This document shows, in pieces, positions 36,960-49,472 of a stretch of 64,000 bases of DNA (its first letter is position 1; every line of letters begins with the position of its first letter). The DNA lies in the NCBI GenBank assembly GCA_910592005.1, contig CAJVPP010000005.1, positions 1-64,000 of the forward strand, in the 5' to 3' direction. The stretch comes from Funneliformis mosseae (taxonomy: Eukaryota > Glomeromycota > Glomeromycetes > Glomerales > Glomeraceae). A program made the position numbers and the translations under genes. The notes under the pieces were generated by a model. The model saw only the letters and a program-made list of their open reading frames with translations. It searched no databases and was not told where the DNA came from.

Positions 36960-39520
36960 TATACTTTATTAATTATACATTGTTATACTGTATAACAATT
37001 TAATGATATAAAAGAAAAATGAATATACTAATACAGATAAAGATAAATTTGATAAATTTGATATAAATATATTTTCAGAAGTAAATGAATTTAACGATAT
37101 AAATGTAAGTAAAAATAATAATATTATTAAAATATTATCAGAAAAATATATTATAGAAGATAACGAAGAATCTGAAAAACCTGAAAAAGAACACATTTAT
37201 GATTATACTCTACAAACTCATAAAACAACATATCAATTAATATAAGATCTATTTCAAAATATAATATTCTCAATTTCCTGATAATACTTATGCTGATTTT
37301 ATAGAACTTGTATCAATACACCACTTTTCTAATTCAGCTGAAAATGATATATTAAAATGTTTTGAAAACATTATCTTTGAAAAAATGTAATTTTATTAGC
37401 AAATACAACATAAGAATATGAATTTGTAAATTCTATAAATATAAAGTACTTATTGTATTTTAAAATAAAAATCTAAGAATATGAAAATGAGAAATATTAT
37501 CTTCATCATCATTCTATCTTTAATGCTATTAAAGAACTTTTATTTAATACTGATATTTTAAACATTATCAATGGGATTTTTCACCAAAATATAGTGTTAA
37601 TAGTGATAGATATTATGAATGAATATATGAAAAGCAATAGTCTAGAATGTAGTAAGAATGTGCTTAAGAATTAATCAAAACAGAAATGAAATGTTTTATC
37701 TATAATATTATATTTTGATGCTATTACATTAGATCACCTTGAAAAAAATTCTGAATACCCTGTTTATTTATCATTAAAAAATATATAAAATTAGCATAAA
37801 AATAAACGTAATGCTAAAGTTTCACTAGGTTCTTACCTAAATTAAAATAAATTCATAATCACAAAGATAATAAAAAAAGTTTTATAATAGCTAAAAGAAT
37901 ATTATACCAATATTGTTTTAATATTATAACACAATTAATTTATGAAAAATTAGAAAGTAATAGTATAGATATTATAACTGATGACCAGATAATTTGAGCT
38001 TTTCTATTCCTTGAATTTATTGGTAACCTACCTGAAAATGCTGCATTTAGAATTCTTCTACATATAAATGTTTATATTACATTTGTACCATTATAATTGA
38101 TAAGTTAAATAAACTTGATTTATCAAATTCTTAAATAAAATTACGAATACTTAATAATGTGTAATATATTTTAAATGCTAATATTACTCATGAATATTCA
38201 ATTTATCTAATGCATAATATCTTTTGAAAATTTCAGTAAATAATTACAATTTCTAATTAATTTTCTTATAATAAAAATTAATTTTAATTATTTAATATTT
38301 ATTTATAATCTATAATAATGAATTAAATATTTATAGTATTACAGTTCTAGATCGTATATATCACTATGATTTTGGATTATTTAATTATCAGATTCACTTT
38401 ACTTATAGATATATTCAACTATATTGTGATAGAGAAGGTATTGACAAATTTAATAGATACTTAACAGAAATCCCTTATTTTTCTAAACTTAAATCCTTTA
38501 AAGATAGTCTTGACAATATTATATATTTTACTGTAACAAAATTCTGAAACATGATGAAACAATTAATTTTTGTTATTAATAGTTTAATTATTATAAAACA
38601 CAAACTAAATTTAAACCAAAATCAAGTAAAACAATATAATAAGAAGCTTGTTGAATTATTTTTATCATAAAATAAAATGTATAACTTTAACTGTAAAAAA
38701 TCTTTTGCAGATTCAGAACTTAATAATTTTCAGGTAAATTTTATAAGATTTTTAAATTATATTTAGATCAGAATCCAGAAATAATTTTAATTTTAATAAT
38801 AAATTTAGGAATTGATTACTGATTAGACAAAGAAATTTATTGCTTTATTTACACTAATTGTAAATACCAGAATGAAATATCAAAAATTACACAATTGATG
38901 TTATCATATTATTACTTCTATATAGGAATATAAAGCAATAAATGGTTTCATAACTGAAACATATGAATCATTATACAAATATTATGTAAAAATTCCATAT
39001 AGAATGAGCAATTATCAATACATAACTTCACAAATAATTAAGACGGTAAATTTACTTTCTTTAATAAAAATTTTATAATTAATTATTAATATTTAAATAA
39101 TCAATATTAGGTATGACACAACAGCATTCTTAAATATTTTCAAAGAATAATATTACTAATAATTAAATATTATTATAATACATCAGTATTAAGTAGATTT
39201 GATAGTAGTTTTGTGTTATCAAATTTTAATAAATTTATCAATGAATACAAAACTACTCATTCTTTAGCATTAGAAACTGAAAAGGTATTCGATATATTAA
39301 TTAATTCATTAAATTAATATTTTGATATGATTCAAGATATTATTGAAGATGATGTTAAAATAATACTTATTAAATGGTATACTAATACATTTGTTAGAAA
39401 TACGAACAAAAGTAGCTATTATAATATGCTAGCTTTTAGTGATATTACAATTAATATAGATGAAGAAAAAGATCAGGCATATAATACATTTAATGAAGTA
39501 TGCTTTGCTAAAGTAAGTTA
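36960..39520 (+). pseudogene. Plavaka/KDZ-like transposase remnant
   Basis: Plus-strand fragments in family order: SEYPVYLSLKNI then HKNKRNAKVSLGSYL (about 37750-37850); ITVLDRIYHYDFGLFNYQIH, TYRYIQLYCDREGIDKFNRY and LTEIPYFSKLKSFKDSLDN (38338-38520); TVTKF-stop-NMMKQLIFVINSL; and EYKAINGFITETYESLYKYY then VKIPYRMSNYQYITSQIIKT (38929-39052). This matches the fungal transposase family usually called Plavaka. The TGA in TKF-stop-NMMKQ stands where relatives have Arg, i.e. CGA changed to TGA. GT/AG-like breaks suggest former introns. No intact frame remains. Confidence 0.75.
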
Positions 39521-39643
39521 AAAGTTTATTAATTAATTTTTTTATTTATATTAAAACTAATTTACATAAAATAAAACTTTAATGTTATTCAGTTTAAAAA
39601 TTTTCAATCATGAAGAGTAAGAACTAGTATTTGTTAACTGGTA

Positions 39644-40197
39644 TTAAAGTTCTGAACAATTTAGATTAATCTAAAGATTTTTTAGATCAGTTTAGTTTAG
39701 ATCAGTTTCAGATTGCATAAAAATCAATCCAAAAATTTTCTGTTCAGTTCAGATTTTTTCAGATTATAATTCTAATCTGAACTAAAAAAAAATCTGAACT
39801 GAACTGATAATTTTAGATTAATCTGAAAGTTCAGTTTGATTATATGTGAAACTCTTGAAAGATCACAAAATTTGTGAATTCTCTAAAAGAATTGTAAAAA
39901 TTTAGCGAAACTCTTAAAGAATTATAATTTTTTGCAGTTTCTTTTTGAATTTCGCAAAAAAATCATGAAAATCTTAGAGAATTGCAAATTTTTGTGATTA
40001 CTTATCGAATTTTGCAAATTTTCACAAACCTTGAAAAGAAATTCACAATTTTTTGCAATTTTTCTAGAGTTTCACATATAAATTGCAGATTCCTTATATA
40101 ATCAAACTGTAATTTCAGATTAATCTGAAAATTCCAATTCAGTTCAGATACATATTAGTATCTAATCTTGACTGAACTGAACTATTTAGAGCTTTAA
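39644..40197. mobile_element. 554-bp fold-back (MITE-like) element
   Basis: The ends are inverted copies: left TTAAAGTTCTGAACAATTTA, right end reversed TTAAAGCTCTAAATAGTTCA; over 24 bases 17 agree and all but one mismatch are transitions. Inside are dense TCAGATTAATCTGA palindromes, then inverted GTGAAACTCTTGAAA and TAGAGTTTCACAT arms around 39845-40080. The whole element can fold on itself. There is no coding frame. Confidence 0.75.
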
Positions 40198-40764
40198 CTG
40201 ATATGATTTAAATATAATGATACATATTGGCTACTCAAATATGATTATTCTCTTATAAAAACTATTCTGATATATACAGTCATAGCAATTGATTACATTG
40301 TTAAACTAGTTTACATTGTCTCATATTTTGAAAAGACTAACAAATATTTTATAAATTTATTTATTTTTTAAAGAACATAAAAAATATATAATAAAAGTAA
40401 TATAATTAGAAAAACAAATAAAATATAACAAATATAAAAAGGCATATGTAACAAACAACTAAAACAAGACGTTAAACAATGTTTAAATAAACAATAAGTT
40501 GTTTAATTTATCAAATAAGATGTTAAACAATATCTAACTAATTGACTAGTTGTTTAATGTTTAAATATTACATTATTTATTGCATTAAAATTTCCGTTTT
40601 TTATCGATATATTGAATTATGTTTTCTTAACATCCTAAAGTTTGGATAAATAAAAATATTATTTTTATGTAAATCTGAATATACTTATATTTTTATGTTT
40701 ATTTTAAAAAATTTATACATCAAAAATTATTGAAAATGTTAAATAAAACTGTTTATAAAGTATT

Positions 40765-40922
40765 TGGGCTTTTTGCAATAAAAAGGAAAAAAACTACCAA
40801 AAAAATTTTTTTTTGAGTTAATGTTAAATCTGAACTTATTTTATTAAAAAAATAATATTTAGCTTATAAAACAAAAAAAAATTTTTTTGGTAATTTCCTC
40901 CCTTTTTATTGCAAAGAGCTCA
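40765..40922. mobile_element. 158-bp MITE-like inverted repeat
   Basis: The left arm begins TGGGCTTTTTGCAATAAAAA and the reversed right arm begins TGAGCTCTTTGCAATAAAAA; the arms stay similar for about 48 bases through CTACCAAAAAAATTTTTTT. The central loop is short and AT-rich. Noncoding. Confidence 0.8.
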
Positions 40923-42196
40923 TTTCATTTAGTTAATCAATAACATTTCAAAAATCTTTTAATATTTAAATGAATAATTATTTTTTAAATATAAACTTAT
41001 ATTTATTTCTTTAATAAAAAGATTTTAATATATATAATACAATTAAAATAAATATAACAAGTTTTTTATAAAAATTAAAAAGAAAAAAATAAAATAAATG
41101 ATTAAAACTTTTTGTTTGATATAATTATTGATAATGTATTAATAGTACTATAATAATAGTTTTATAACACTGCTTAATATTATATATATTATTAATAGAG
41201 AAAGGTAATAGAATTTTTAAGAATATAGAAAATCTAGAGATAAGTATTTATAGTAAAAAGTTAAAGCAAATTTTAATGGTTTATTTTGTAAAACTATAGC
41301 AATATCTAAAATAATTGATTACTATAATCATAATATATAAACTTTGATACAGTTAACTAATTATAAAGTTATTATTCAATGTAATTAACCTTTAGTTAAA
41401 TATCATTATTTTCTTATCTTATTAATAAAAAATAGAAATAATAAAAAATCATAAAAGCTTTAGATTTAACTTTAAATCATAAATTAATTAAGGATATTTA
41501 AATAATAATAACTCTTTAAAAAGAACCACTCATAGTAATGATAATAATCTATCAGATAGGATGGAAAATATACTTGATAAAAATGCATAAAAATTTATGT
41601 ATTAGATTCAATCAAATTACTATTATGCAGATTAAATAATAATAAGCATTATATAAAGGAGAAACAGAGAAGCTTGTCTGTAATATCATTATTAATATAA
41701 AAAAAATACTGGAAAAGCATTACAGAATCCTCTGAAATCAAATTATTAGTATAATTAATGTAATGTTTCATTATGCTGCAATAAAAGTCAGCAAATATGT
41801 TTTAAAGACGTTTACAATTTTAAAGAATAAATTAGTAATAGTATTTTAATATCAAAATTACAACTGTATTCATCAATTATTAATAAAAATTATGGTTTTA
41901 TAATTTTTTCTTAATATTTATTGCTAAATTTTAATCATAAAGAAATTATGAATATAAATGAAAATTTCTTTTAAATATAAAAAAAAAATCCGGAATAAAT
42001 CACGGGATACGGATAATGTTAAGTTACAATCCGTCCCGTTATGGAGTCAATTGTTTATTACACTTAAGAAATAAGGTAAATATGTCAAATAAAAATCTAG
42101 CTTATTTATTATAAAGCCAAACAATAATGATATACTTTGTTATACAAGGTCGATATTATACATATAGTAGGTAATTAAATTAAAAACAAACATCAT
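40923..42196. other. AT-rich spacer ending at the Vps11 gene
   Basis: No gene. Just before the Vps11 3' end, at about 42002-42040, lies a GC-containing inverted pair: ACGGGATACGGAT facing ATCCGTCCCGT. Similar GGGACGGA words occur on the other side of Vps11 (47073-47095). Confidence 0.5.
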
Positions 42197-45100
42197 CTAA
42201 TCAATCAATTTGGCAAAAGCCATCGTATTCTTTGAAAAATAATCTGCGATAACACTAAAGCCATCGTCTGCTTCTTTCAACTATTAAATGCGATTTAAAA
42301 TTTATAATGAAATGATAATGAAATGAATAAGAATAAATAAGAATAATCTTTTACCTGGTCATAAAACAAGTCATGCTTATCGGCATTTTCTTCCTGTGAA
42401 ATTCTTATATCAGAAATCATACGATGTTGAATAATACATTGTGGGCATTCACGATCAGAATCGGGTAAACATCTAGTTTAATCATGAAAATATATATTTG
42501 TAAGAACATTCAATCAAATACTAATTGGTCAAATAAACAGAACCTCGTATTTGCATATACCTTTGGTGATACGAGTGTCGACATAAAAAATGCACGGCAG
42601 GTAGGTCGAGAGTCCCACGACATCCAGTGCATTTTGTGACTTGAAAAATTCGTGCACTATAAAAAATTAATTAAATTATTGGTATTTAAATAATAATAAT
42701 TATAAATAATACTAAAACTTGATAATAAACTGGGCACAAAGCTACATACACAGTTTTCAATTCATCAATTTCTTTTCTCTTCTTGTCCGTTTCCTCACGA
42801 TAACTCTGTATCAATTTCCTATCTGCCTGAGCTTCCTTTTTTTCTAATTCAACTCTTTTTCCCATATAACCTTTAACCATACCCAATGTTGCCACAGAAT
42901 TTCTACTGAGCGCCTGTATAACTTGTAAAGGTGGCATCAAGTTATAGGAATCTATGTGATCAAGTATCTTTAAAAGCTCAGGGGTCGAGGTTTCCAAATT
43001 TGTTGGTGAAGATGAAAAATATGTCAAAGTAAGAGGATAAAGAGATTGATCTTGAGATCTATTAAAGATATCACAAAGTTCTTGATATAAATTTGACGAA
43101 AAATCACATTTGTTCGCACATATAAATGATCAATTTCATACCCGTATTTTTTCAATGCTTGAATTACTTTCTCAGTATTATTCTTGGCCATATATAACCT
43201 TAGAATATCCTCGTACATTTTCATTTTCTCATACAAGTAAATAATACCCTCGTCAAATTGTGCTAAATAACAGAGCACCAGCGCTTGATTTGTATCATAT
43301 GAGATCTATAATTGATTATGAATTGTTGTTAAAAGTCAATAATTACAATTTAATAAACATAATGAACTAGTATAATCAACAAGGTTCAAACACAGACATA
43401 TTCATTCTTTAAAAGCTGTAATGCTTTATCTTTTCTAATTAACTTTTCTTTGACACGTTCAGTTTCTGTTGATACGGCAAAAGTACCGGGCGCGCCAAAT
43501 TTTCTTCCTTTAGCATCCTTAGTAGAAATCACAGGTGGTAAATAAGCCTCAGATAGATAAAGCTCTAATAATGTATTCCACACTGCTTTTTTCTCTTCAA
43601 TTTCTGGATCAAGTTCGTCACCAGAACTCTTTACGGACTCAGCTCTCTCGTCTGCATCATTATCGGCGAGAACATGTTCTTTTGCTGAAGAATGATTATG
43701 TTGTGCAGATTTATGATCAAAACCGAAGCCGCCCCAACGCTTTTGAGAAACTTCTTCGAGAAACTGTATCAAGTAATTCGGTTGGTCTACAAATAATGAC
43801 ATAAAAACACGAACTTGTGGCGGCCTATATGCGAGAGATTTTTTTAAACGAGTTGTAACCGCCGTTGCATTAGTTTGTACTATAGAAATAGGAGCACTAA
43901 GCATTTCCGCTGCATTTGGTGAAGATGACGAACCAAATGGTAAAAATGAAAGGCCGGGGGAATAGTTCATACTACTTGGATATTGTTGTACCACCGTAGG
44001 AACAGTTGGTTCAGGAGTACGCGCACGCTGTACCGCAGCAAGTAGTTCACCAGTACATAAATCAATAAGAAGTTTAGTTGTAGGTTCTGGAAGATGATTC
44101 AGAAGAATTTTCCCATATTTTTGCAAATTTCTATCCGCCTAATAATCATAATATTAATAACAATCAAGAATTATTTTTTTCATGTTAAAAAAGAAACTAA
44201 TTGCAAGAAAATAATAATACCTCAAATGCTCCAAGATTTCGTATATAATCTAATGCATTTTCATAATCTTTGACATCTTCGATCTGTATTTTCAAATACC
44301 TGAACATAAAGAATTCTATTATCGCTAAACCCATAATAATTTTCCCCAATGAGCGCAAAATAACATTAAAGGATTACTTACAAATCATGCTCATCACCCT
44401 TTTTTGCTAAATAAACAGCATGCTCATAATATCCTGCTTGTCGACATACTTTGATAGCTGTCTCCAAGTCAAATTTGAGCTCATTATCTGTCTTTTAATT
44501 AAATAAATTTGTTCAAATTATTAAATTATGATATACCTCAATTATGCACTTAGTGTGCTCTTTACATTAAATTAAGAATTATAATTGTACCTTTATAAAT
44601 TGGTCGAGCCTCGCAACATCTTTAAGTTTCGTATAACAATTGAGCAATAAAGTTGTATGGTCTGAATTTGCTAAACCGTGAGAATGCAATTCTTGAAGAT
44701 AATTTACAAGATTGTGTATACGCTGAGCATCCAAAAACTATTAAGTTTGAAAGTGTTATTATCTATTAGAACCTATACATATTAATGAATACATTACAAA
44801 GATATTACCTTTCGAATAATGTATGATGGTTCAAGTTGTCCAATAGTACGAATATATTGAGCCATTGCGCTATCATAATCTACCTTGCTAATTAATTCAT
44901 GACCAAATATATATTAATCATAATCGAATTTTATAAATTTTCATTCGTATAAAATATTACCATACCTGTATAAATGATCGCCATATTTCTTAAAAATTTC
45001 TGAAATACTAGCATCATCATATTTCTGACTGTGCGCAAGATTAATTGCAAGCAAATATAAATTTTTCTTAAACAGGATTTCGAGTTTTGTTGGCGTATCC

Positions 45101-46950
45101 TTTTCTTCGAGACGATATAACTGTCAGTTTTATAAAAGGAAAATTAAATATTGGTTGGTTCTTTGCATGATATAAGCCAATAAAATGGTGATAAAACTTC
45201 AAGATAACCTTTCCGTCCATTCCGAGAATGTAAATGCCACCCCATTCACAGCATATTGTTCGTACTCCATGAGAGAAAGTTCCCACATAAGCAATAAACT
45301 TGTTTGCAGTATCAAATATGGTAACCTTTGTTAATTCAAAAGGAACAGAAATTTGCGAAGAGTTATTCTGAAGAGATATTCCGGTACGAGTGGTGGTTGT
45401 AAGACGCGTTGGCTGTGAAGCAGGTGGAGATACTATAATAAGGTTTGATTTGAACCATGTCACGGCAGATTTCGTGCCTATCGTTATTAGGTACAAATGA
45501 CTGACTTAGTAAACTAATATGAAAAAATATACAAAATTGCATAATTAATTATAAATTTTTAGGTTACCCTCGTAAGCAAAACAAGCTCCTCTCCCATCAG
45601 GCCCATAAAAATAAATCGCCTAAAATTTTATTGAAACTTAATAAAAAAGAAAAATAATAATCAAGAAGGTGGCATATATAAACTTTTTCAAACCTCGTCT
45701 TTGGCGACAACCATTTCGTGTGTGGTATCACTAATTACTGCACACCCCAAAGCACAACCTTGATCATCGATAACATTCTAGAGTGAAACATTTGTGTTAA
45801 ATGTGATAAATATCAAAAACAACATAATAACATCATACAAGTATACGACTTAACAAACTTACAAGGGAATTCCTGCTTGTTGTGATACAAGTTAAAACAT
45901 TATTCGTTGTAATTATAAATAAGATAATTGTCTTATTATGTTCTTTAAATCCGAGACCTAAGCAAGAAATGTGTAAAAAGTAAGCACATATTTATTTTTT
46001 AAAATTTTATATGATATTAACGAGGAATCATGTCAAGCTAGGGCACCTGTAACAGGTTCATCACTCTCATGAATAACCTTTTGTTTGGTATAACGATCCC
46101 TGGAAAGATCGCCTTTAATCAACACTACAACTCCATTGTCTAAACCGACGGCGATTTGACCCAAATTCTCTAATACGGCAATTGTTGATACGGGAAAAGG
46201 TTTTCCTCCATGGCTAACCTTGATGGTTCGCAGACAAATGGGAGTCCCTTTAGACTTATCATGTTTATCGAGATCCCATATTTTTATTAATGGAGGATCT
46301 ACTTCCTATTAATAACAGGGAATTATGAATTTGCGAAAAAGATCTCAAATAATCGACAACTAGAAATGAATCATATAAATAAGGATTCAAATAGTAATTG
46401 AAATTCCAACAACATACTCCGACTGTTAACAAGATATTCTTTTGCTTCATTTGTTTCATATGCGTCACTCGTCCACCTTCATAGGCAATAAATGATTGTA
46501 CATTAAACAATCGATCAACAATGTGAACATTTCCAGAGGAATGTAATTAAATAAAGAAATTTGTGCGATCTAAGCGCACATATTAATGGATCGTTAGGGA
46601 TAGAAATGAGAGAATTCTTCTCGAGCTATTTTTTTTTAAAAAAAAAAAGGATATCAGCCAAGATAATGTTTCCTCGGCCGCTCGTGCTCACTGTTATGTC
46701 GGGTTTCTATGAAAGATTAAAGTTAGGTTTACGAATTATTTCACGATCAGTGCTTATTGCAGAAGTGGTGGAATTAATTACTTGAAAAACCTCTGGTGAC
46801 TTTGTTGAATCATTAGCATCTTTGACTTGTTGAACATCAAAAAAGTTAAATTGTCGCCTGAATAAAAAATTTTTAAAAAGTTGTTACGCGTTCGTTCTCG
46901 AAAATAGAATTTGTAAATCAAAATTACACTTACCACTGTTTTACAGACAT
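42197..46950 (-). CDS. VPS11: Vps11, core subunit of HOPS/CORVET tethering complexes
   Basis: Twenty exons close in frame to 1036 residues: 46950-46934, 46857-46782, 46706-46655, 46542-46418, 46305-46047, 45957-45863, 45777-45694, 45619-45568, 45477-45209, 45120-44966, 44887-44809, 44737-44591, 44491-44382, 44299-44221, 44138-43398, 43305-43142, 43058-42750, 42656-42561, 42472-42355 and 42280-42197. The start MSVKQWRQFNFFDVQQVKD is typical of Vps11. An N-terminal beta-propeller is followed by an alpha-solenoid (LYRLEEKDTPTKLEILFKKN) and a coiled coil. A C-terminal RING starts at residue 947: CTGC, then HFLCRHSYHQRC and CPQC. Vps11 links the complex and acts as a RING E3-like subunit in endosome/vacuole fusion. 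Intron 3 is an AT-AC intron; all the others are GT-AG. Intron 5 has an odd donor, GTGCCC. Confidence 0.95.
46543..46654 (-). other. AT-AC (U12-type) intron 3 of VPS11
   Basis: The minus strand reads GGCTG|ATATCCTTTTTTT at the 5' end and TTTAATTAC|ATTCCTCTGG at the 3' end. The exons join as G|AT TCC TCT GGA, giving LADSSGNVHIVDR, the expected Vps11 text. ATATCCTTT is the exact AT-AC minor-spliceosome 5' consensus. No GT donor or AG acceptor in the region restores the frame, and the intron holds stops. A weak branch candidate, TTTCTTTAT, has its A 9 bases from the AC. Confidence 0.85.
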
Positions 46951-47671
46951 TGTGCTTTAAAACAAGGTGATTTCTTTCTCGTTCGTTGATTTTGTAGATG
47001 ATCAACCGACACGTTTGAAGATTGGATATCTAAATATAGATAGTAAACAATGACGGGATTAAGGTTGGATTGATCTGCGGCCCAGTCCGGGACGGAACCG
47101 GTTATTATATATCATTATTTAATTAAAAAAAATAGACTTTATTATAATAAAGTAAAGGGTTGAATCGGATCACCAGAATTGTCGATTTGTAACTACCAAT
47201 AATTGCTTTAATATTAAATAATAAATGTTAAACAATGAAAAGCATTATTTACACGCAGGATTATTATAATCGAATGATGATATATGTGTAATGATTAACC
47301 ACAAACTTGTTCACGTGCCGGCAGGCCATGAACCGCTCCCATAAAATGTTCTTTTCGGGAAGACAAATATGCCTAACACTAAGCAATTGATTCAAAGCCT
47401 TAGATTTATAGGACCAGTCAGGACGGGTCTAATGAATGGATCCCAACGCGAGAAAAGAATTGAATCCGACCGGACTGGAACGGACCAATCCGAAGAGACG
47501 AAATGTCTTGCCTTTTAATTGATCATCGCATGCAATTGCACCCAATTATCAATTGACAACAAAACCGAAAATTTTTATAAAAATAAAAAGTCAATTCGCA
47601 AGGTCCTTCTCTCACATCCTTGTTCCTTTTTCTTTTTTTTCTTTCTTTTTTTTTTTTTTTACCCCCCGAAC
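46951..47671. promoter_or_regulatory. Divergent promoter region of VPS11 and the PDI gene
   Basis: 720 bases between two outward-facing starts. It contains GC-rich words rare in this window: CCAGTCCGGGACGGAACCGG near 47073, CCAGTCAGGACGGGTC near 47413, and CCGACCGGACTGGAACGGAC near 47468, the last partly inverted. The PDI side ends in a pyrimidine tract (about 47610-47665) directly before the start codon. These may be decayed repeats rather than control sites. Confidence 0.45.
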
Positions 47672-47938
47672 ATGCTCATTAAAAATTTATTATCTTCCAT
47701 AGCGGCTGGAGCTTTTCTAGCTTGCACTATCGTATCAGCCGAACAGTCTGATGTTATTACTTTATCAAAAGATAATTTTAAAACGATTGTTGAACCGGAA
47801 AAACTCATTCTCGTTGAATTTTATGCGCCATGGTGTGGACATTGTAAAGCTTTGGGTACATAATCTTTTTTTTGTTTTTTTTTTTAGCCAATAATTAAAT
47901 TTTATTTGATGATGAACTGCAACATTTTTTTTTAACTT

Positions 47939-47969
<31 letters not shown>

Positions 47970-49472
47970 ATTAGCACCTGAATATGAAATTGCTGCTACC
48001 GCTTTAAAAGTCGAAAATATCAAACTTGCAAAGGTTGATTGTACAGCAGAGACCCAAGTCTGCTCCGAACAAGATATTAAAGGTTATCCTACCCTTAAAG
48101 TTTTCAAGGATGGTAATGCATCAGAATATAATGGTGGCAGAAAGGCCGATCTTATTGTCAATTACATGAAAAAGTATGAATCTTAAATTCCAATCCAATA
48201 TTTATATGTATGTTATGTATTCATTTAAAATAATAATAATTATTAATTAATCAACTTTAGACAAGCTTTGCCCGCGATATCCGACGTAAATGTTGAGAAT
48301 TTTGACACTTTCAAAGATTCTGATGAAAAGGTTATTATTGGCTTCTTTGATGACAATAATCAAGAGGAATACAACACTTTTTCACAAACCGCAGAAGAAT
48401 TACGTGAAGATTTTCTTTTTGGTGCGACGGGTCAAAAAGATGTCATCACTAAGGCTGAAGTCAAACCACCCACTGTCATCCTTTACAAGAAATTTGATGA
48501 GGGTAAAAATATACTTGAGGGCTCATTTACCAAAGAGGAACTTACTACCTTTATCAAGAAAAATTCCATACCTTTATTGGCAGAAATTGGACCCGACAAT
48601 TATGCCTCTTACGTTGATTCAGGTTTACCTCTTGCATTCCTATTTTATGAAAACGCAGAGCAAAGAACCAAACTTGGTCAAGAAGTTGAATCCGTCGCAA
48701 AAGAATTCAAAGGTCAAGTTAGCTTTGTATACATTGACGCGGAAAAGTTTGGTCAACACGCTGAAAACATCAATTTGAAACAAACATGGCCCGCATTTGG
48801 TATTTCAAAACCTGAGGAAAATTTGAAATTTCCATTTGATCAAAGCAAAGAAATCACTACAGAAGCCATTAGGGAATTCGTCACTCAATTCGTTAAGGGA
48901 GAAATAAAACCAAGCATTAAATCTCAACCGATTCCCGAGAAGAATGACGAACCCGTTTTTGTCTTGGTTGCTGACAACTTTGAAGACGTTGTGTACGATG
49001 CAACTAAGGATGTTTTGGTCGAATTTTATGCACCATGTAAGTAAACATCTTAGCATTAATATCACGTGTACTAAAAAAAAAATCTGAAGGAGGTTCAATT
49101 TATTATTTTTTAGGGTGTGGACATTGTAAGAAACTTGTTCCTACTTATGAAAAATTGGGAGAAACTTACGCAAATGTAAAGGATAAGATTCTCATCTCCA
49201 AGATGGATGCAACTGAAAATGACCTTCCTGCTAAAGCTACATTCAAAGTTAGCGGTTTCCCAACAATCAAACTTTTCAAAGCTGGTGATAACGAAATTGT
49301 AGATTATCAAGGAGATAGAAGTTATGAAAGTATCGTTGAATTCTTGAACAAGAATGCACTTAACAAAGTTGACCTTGATGTTTCTACCCCCGAGTCATCA
49401 ACAACATCAGAATCGGCACCAACTACCACTGAAGTTGCGGAAGAAAAGCATGATGAGCACGATGAATTATAA
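47672..49472 (+). CDS. Protein disulfide isomerase of the ER
   Basis: Four exons, 47672-47855, 47975-48173, 48261-49036 and 49114-49472, close to 505 residues, the normal PDI length. A signal peptide covers residues 1-23 (LLSSIAAGAFLACTIVSA). The order is a-b-b'-a': the first active site is FYAPWCGHCKAL with CGHC at 55-58, then two redox-inactive domains, then a second FYAPWCGHCKKL with CGHC at 388-391. The second site is split by intron 3 inside the Trp codon. A Ser/Thr/Glu-rich tail ends HDEL, the fungal ER-retention signal. It forms and reshuffles disulfides in secretory proteins. The start is the ATG after the pyrimidine tract; an upstream in-frame extension has no signal-peptide logic. 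Both catalytic pairs are intact. Confidence 0.95.

Noticed and set aside
29440..39520. A non-standard genetic code in which TAA/TAG mean Gln and TGA means Trp
   Set aside because: All intact genes in the window use CAA/CAG and TGG and end at normal stops with matching splice phases. The odd stops occur only in transposon remnants that also carry frameshifts.
47519..47671. N-terminal extension of the PDI protein from an upstream in-frame start
   Set aside because: It would put a basic stretch and a Phe-run in front of a good signal peptide; the ATG at 47672 is followed at once by that signal.
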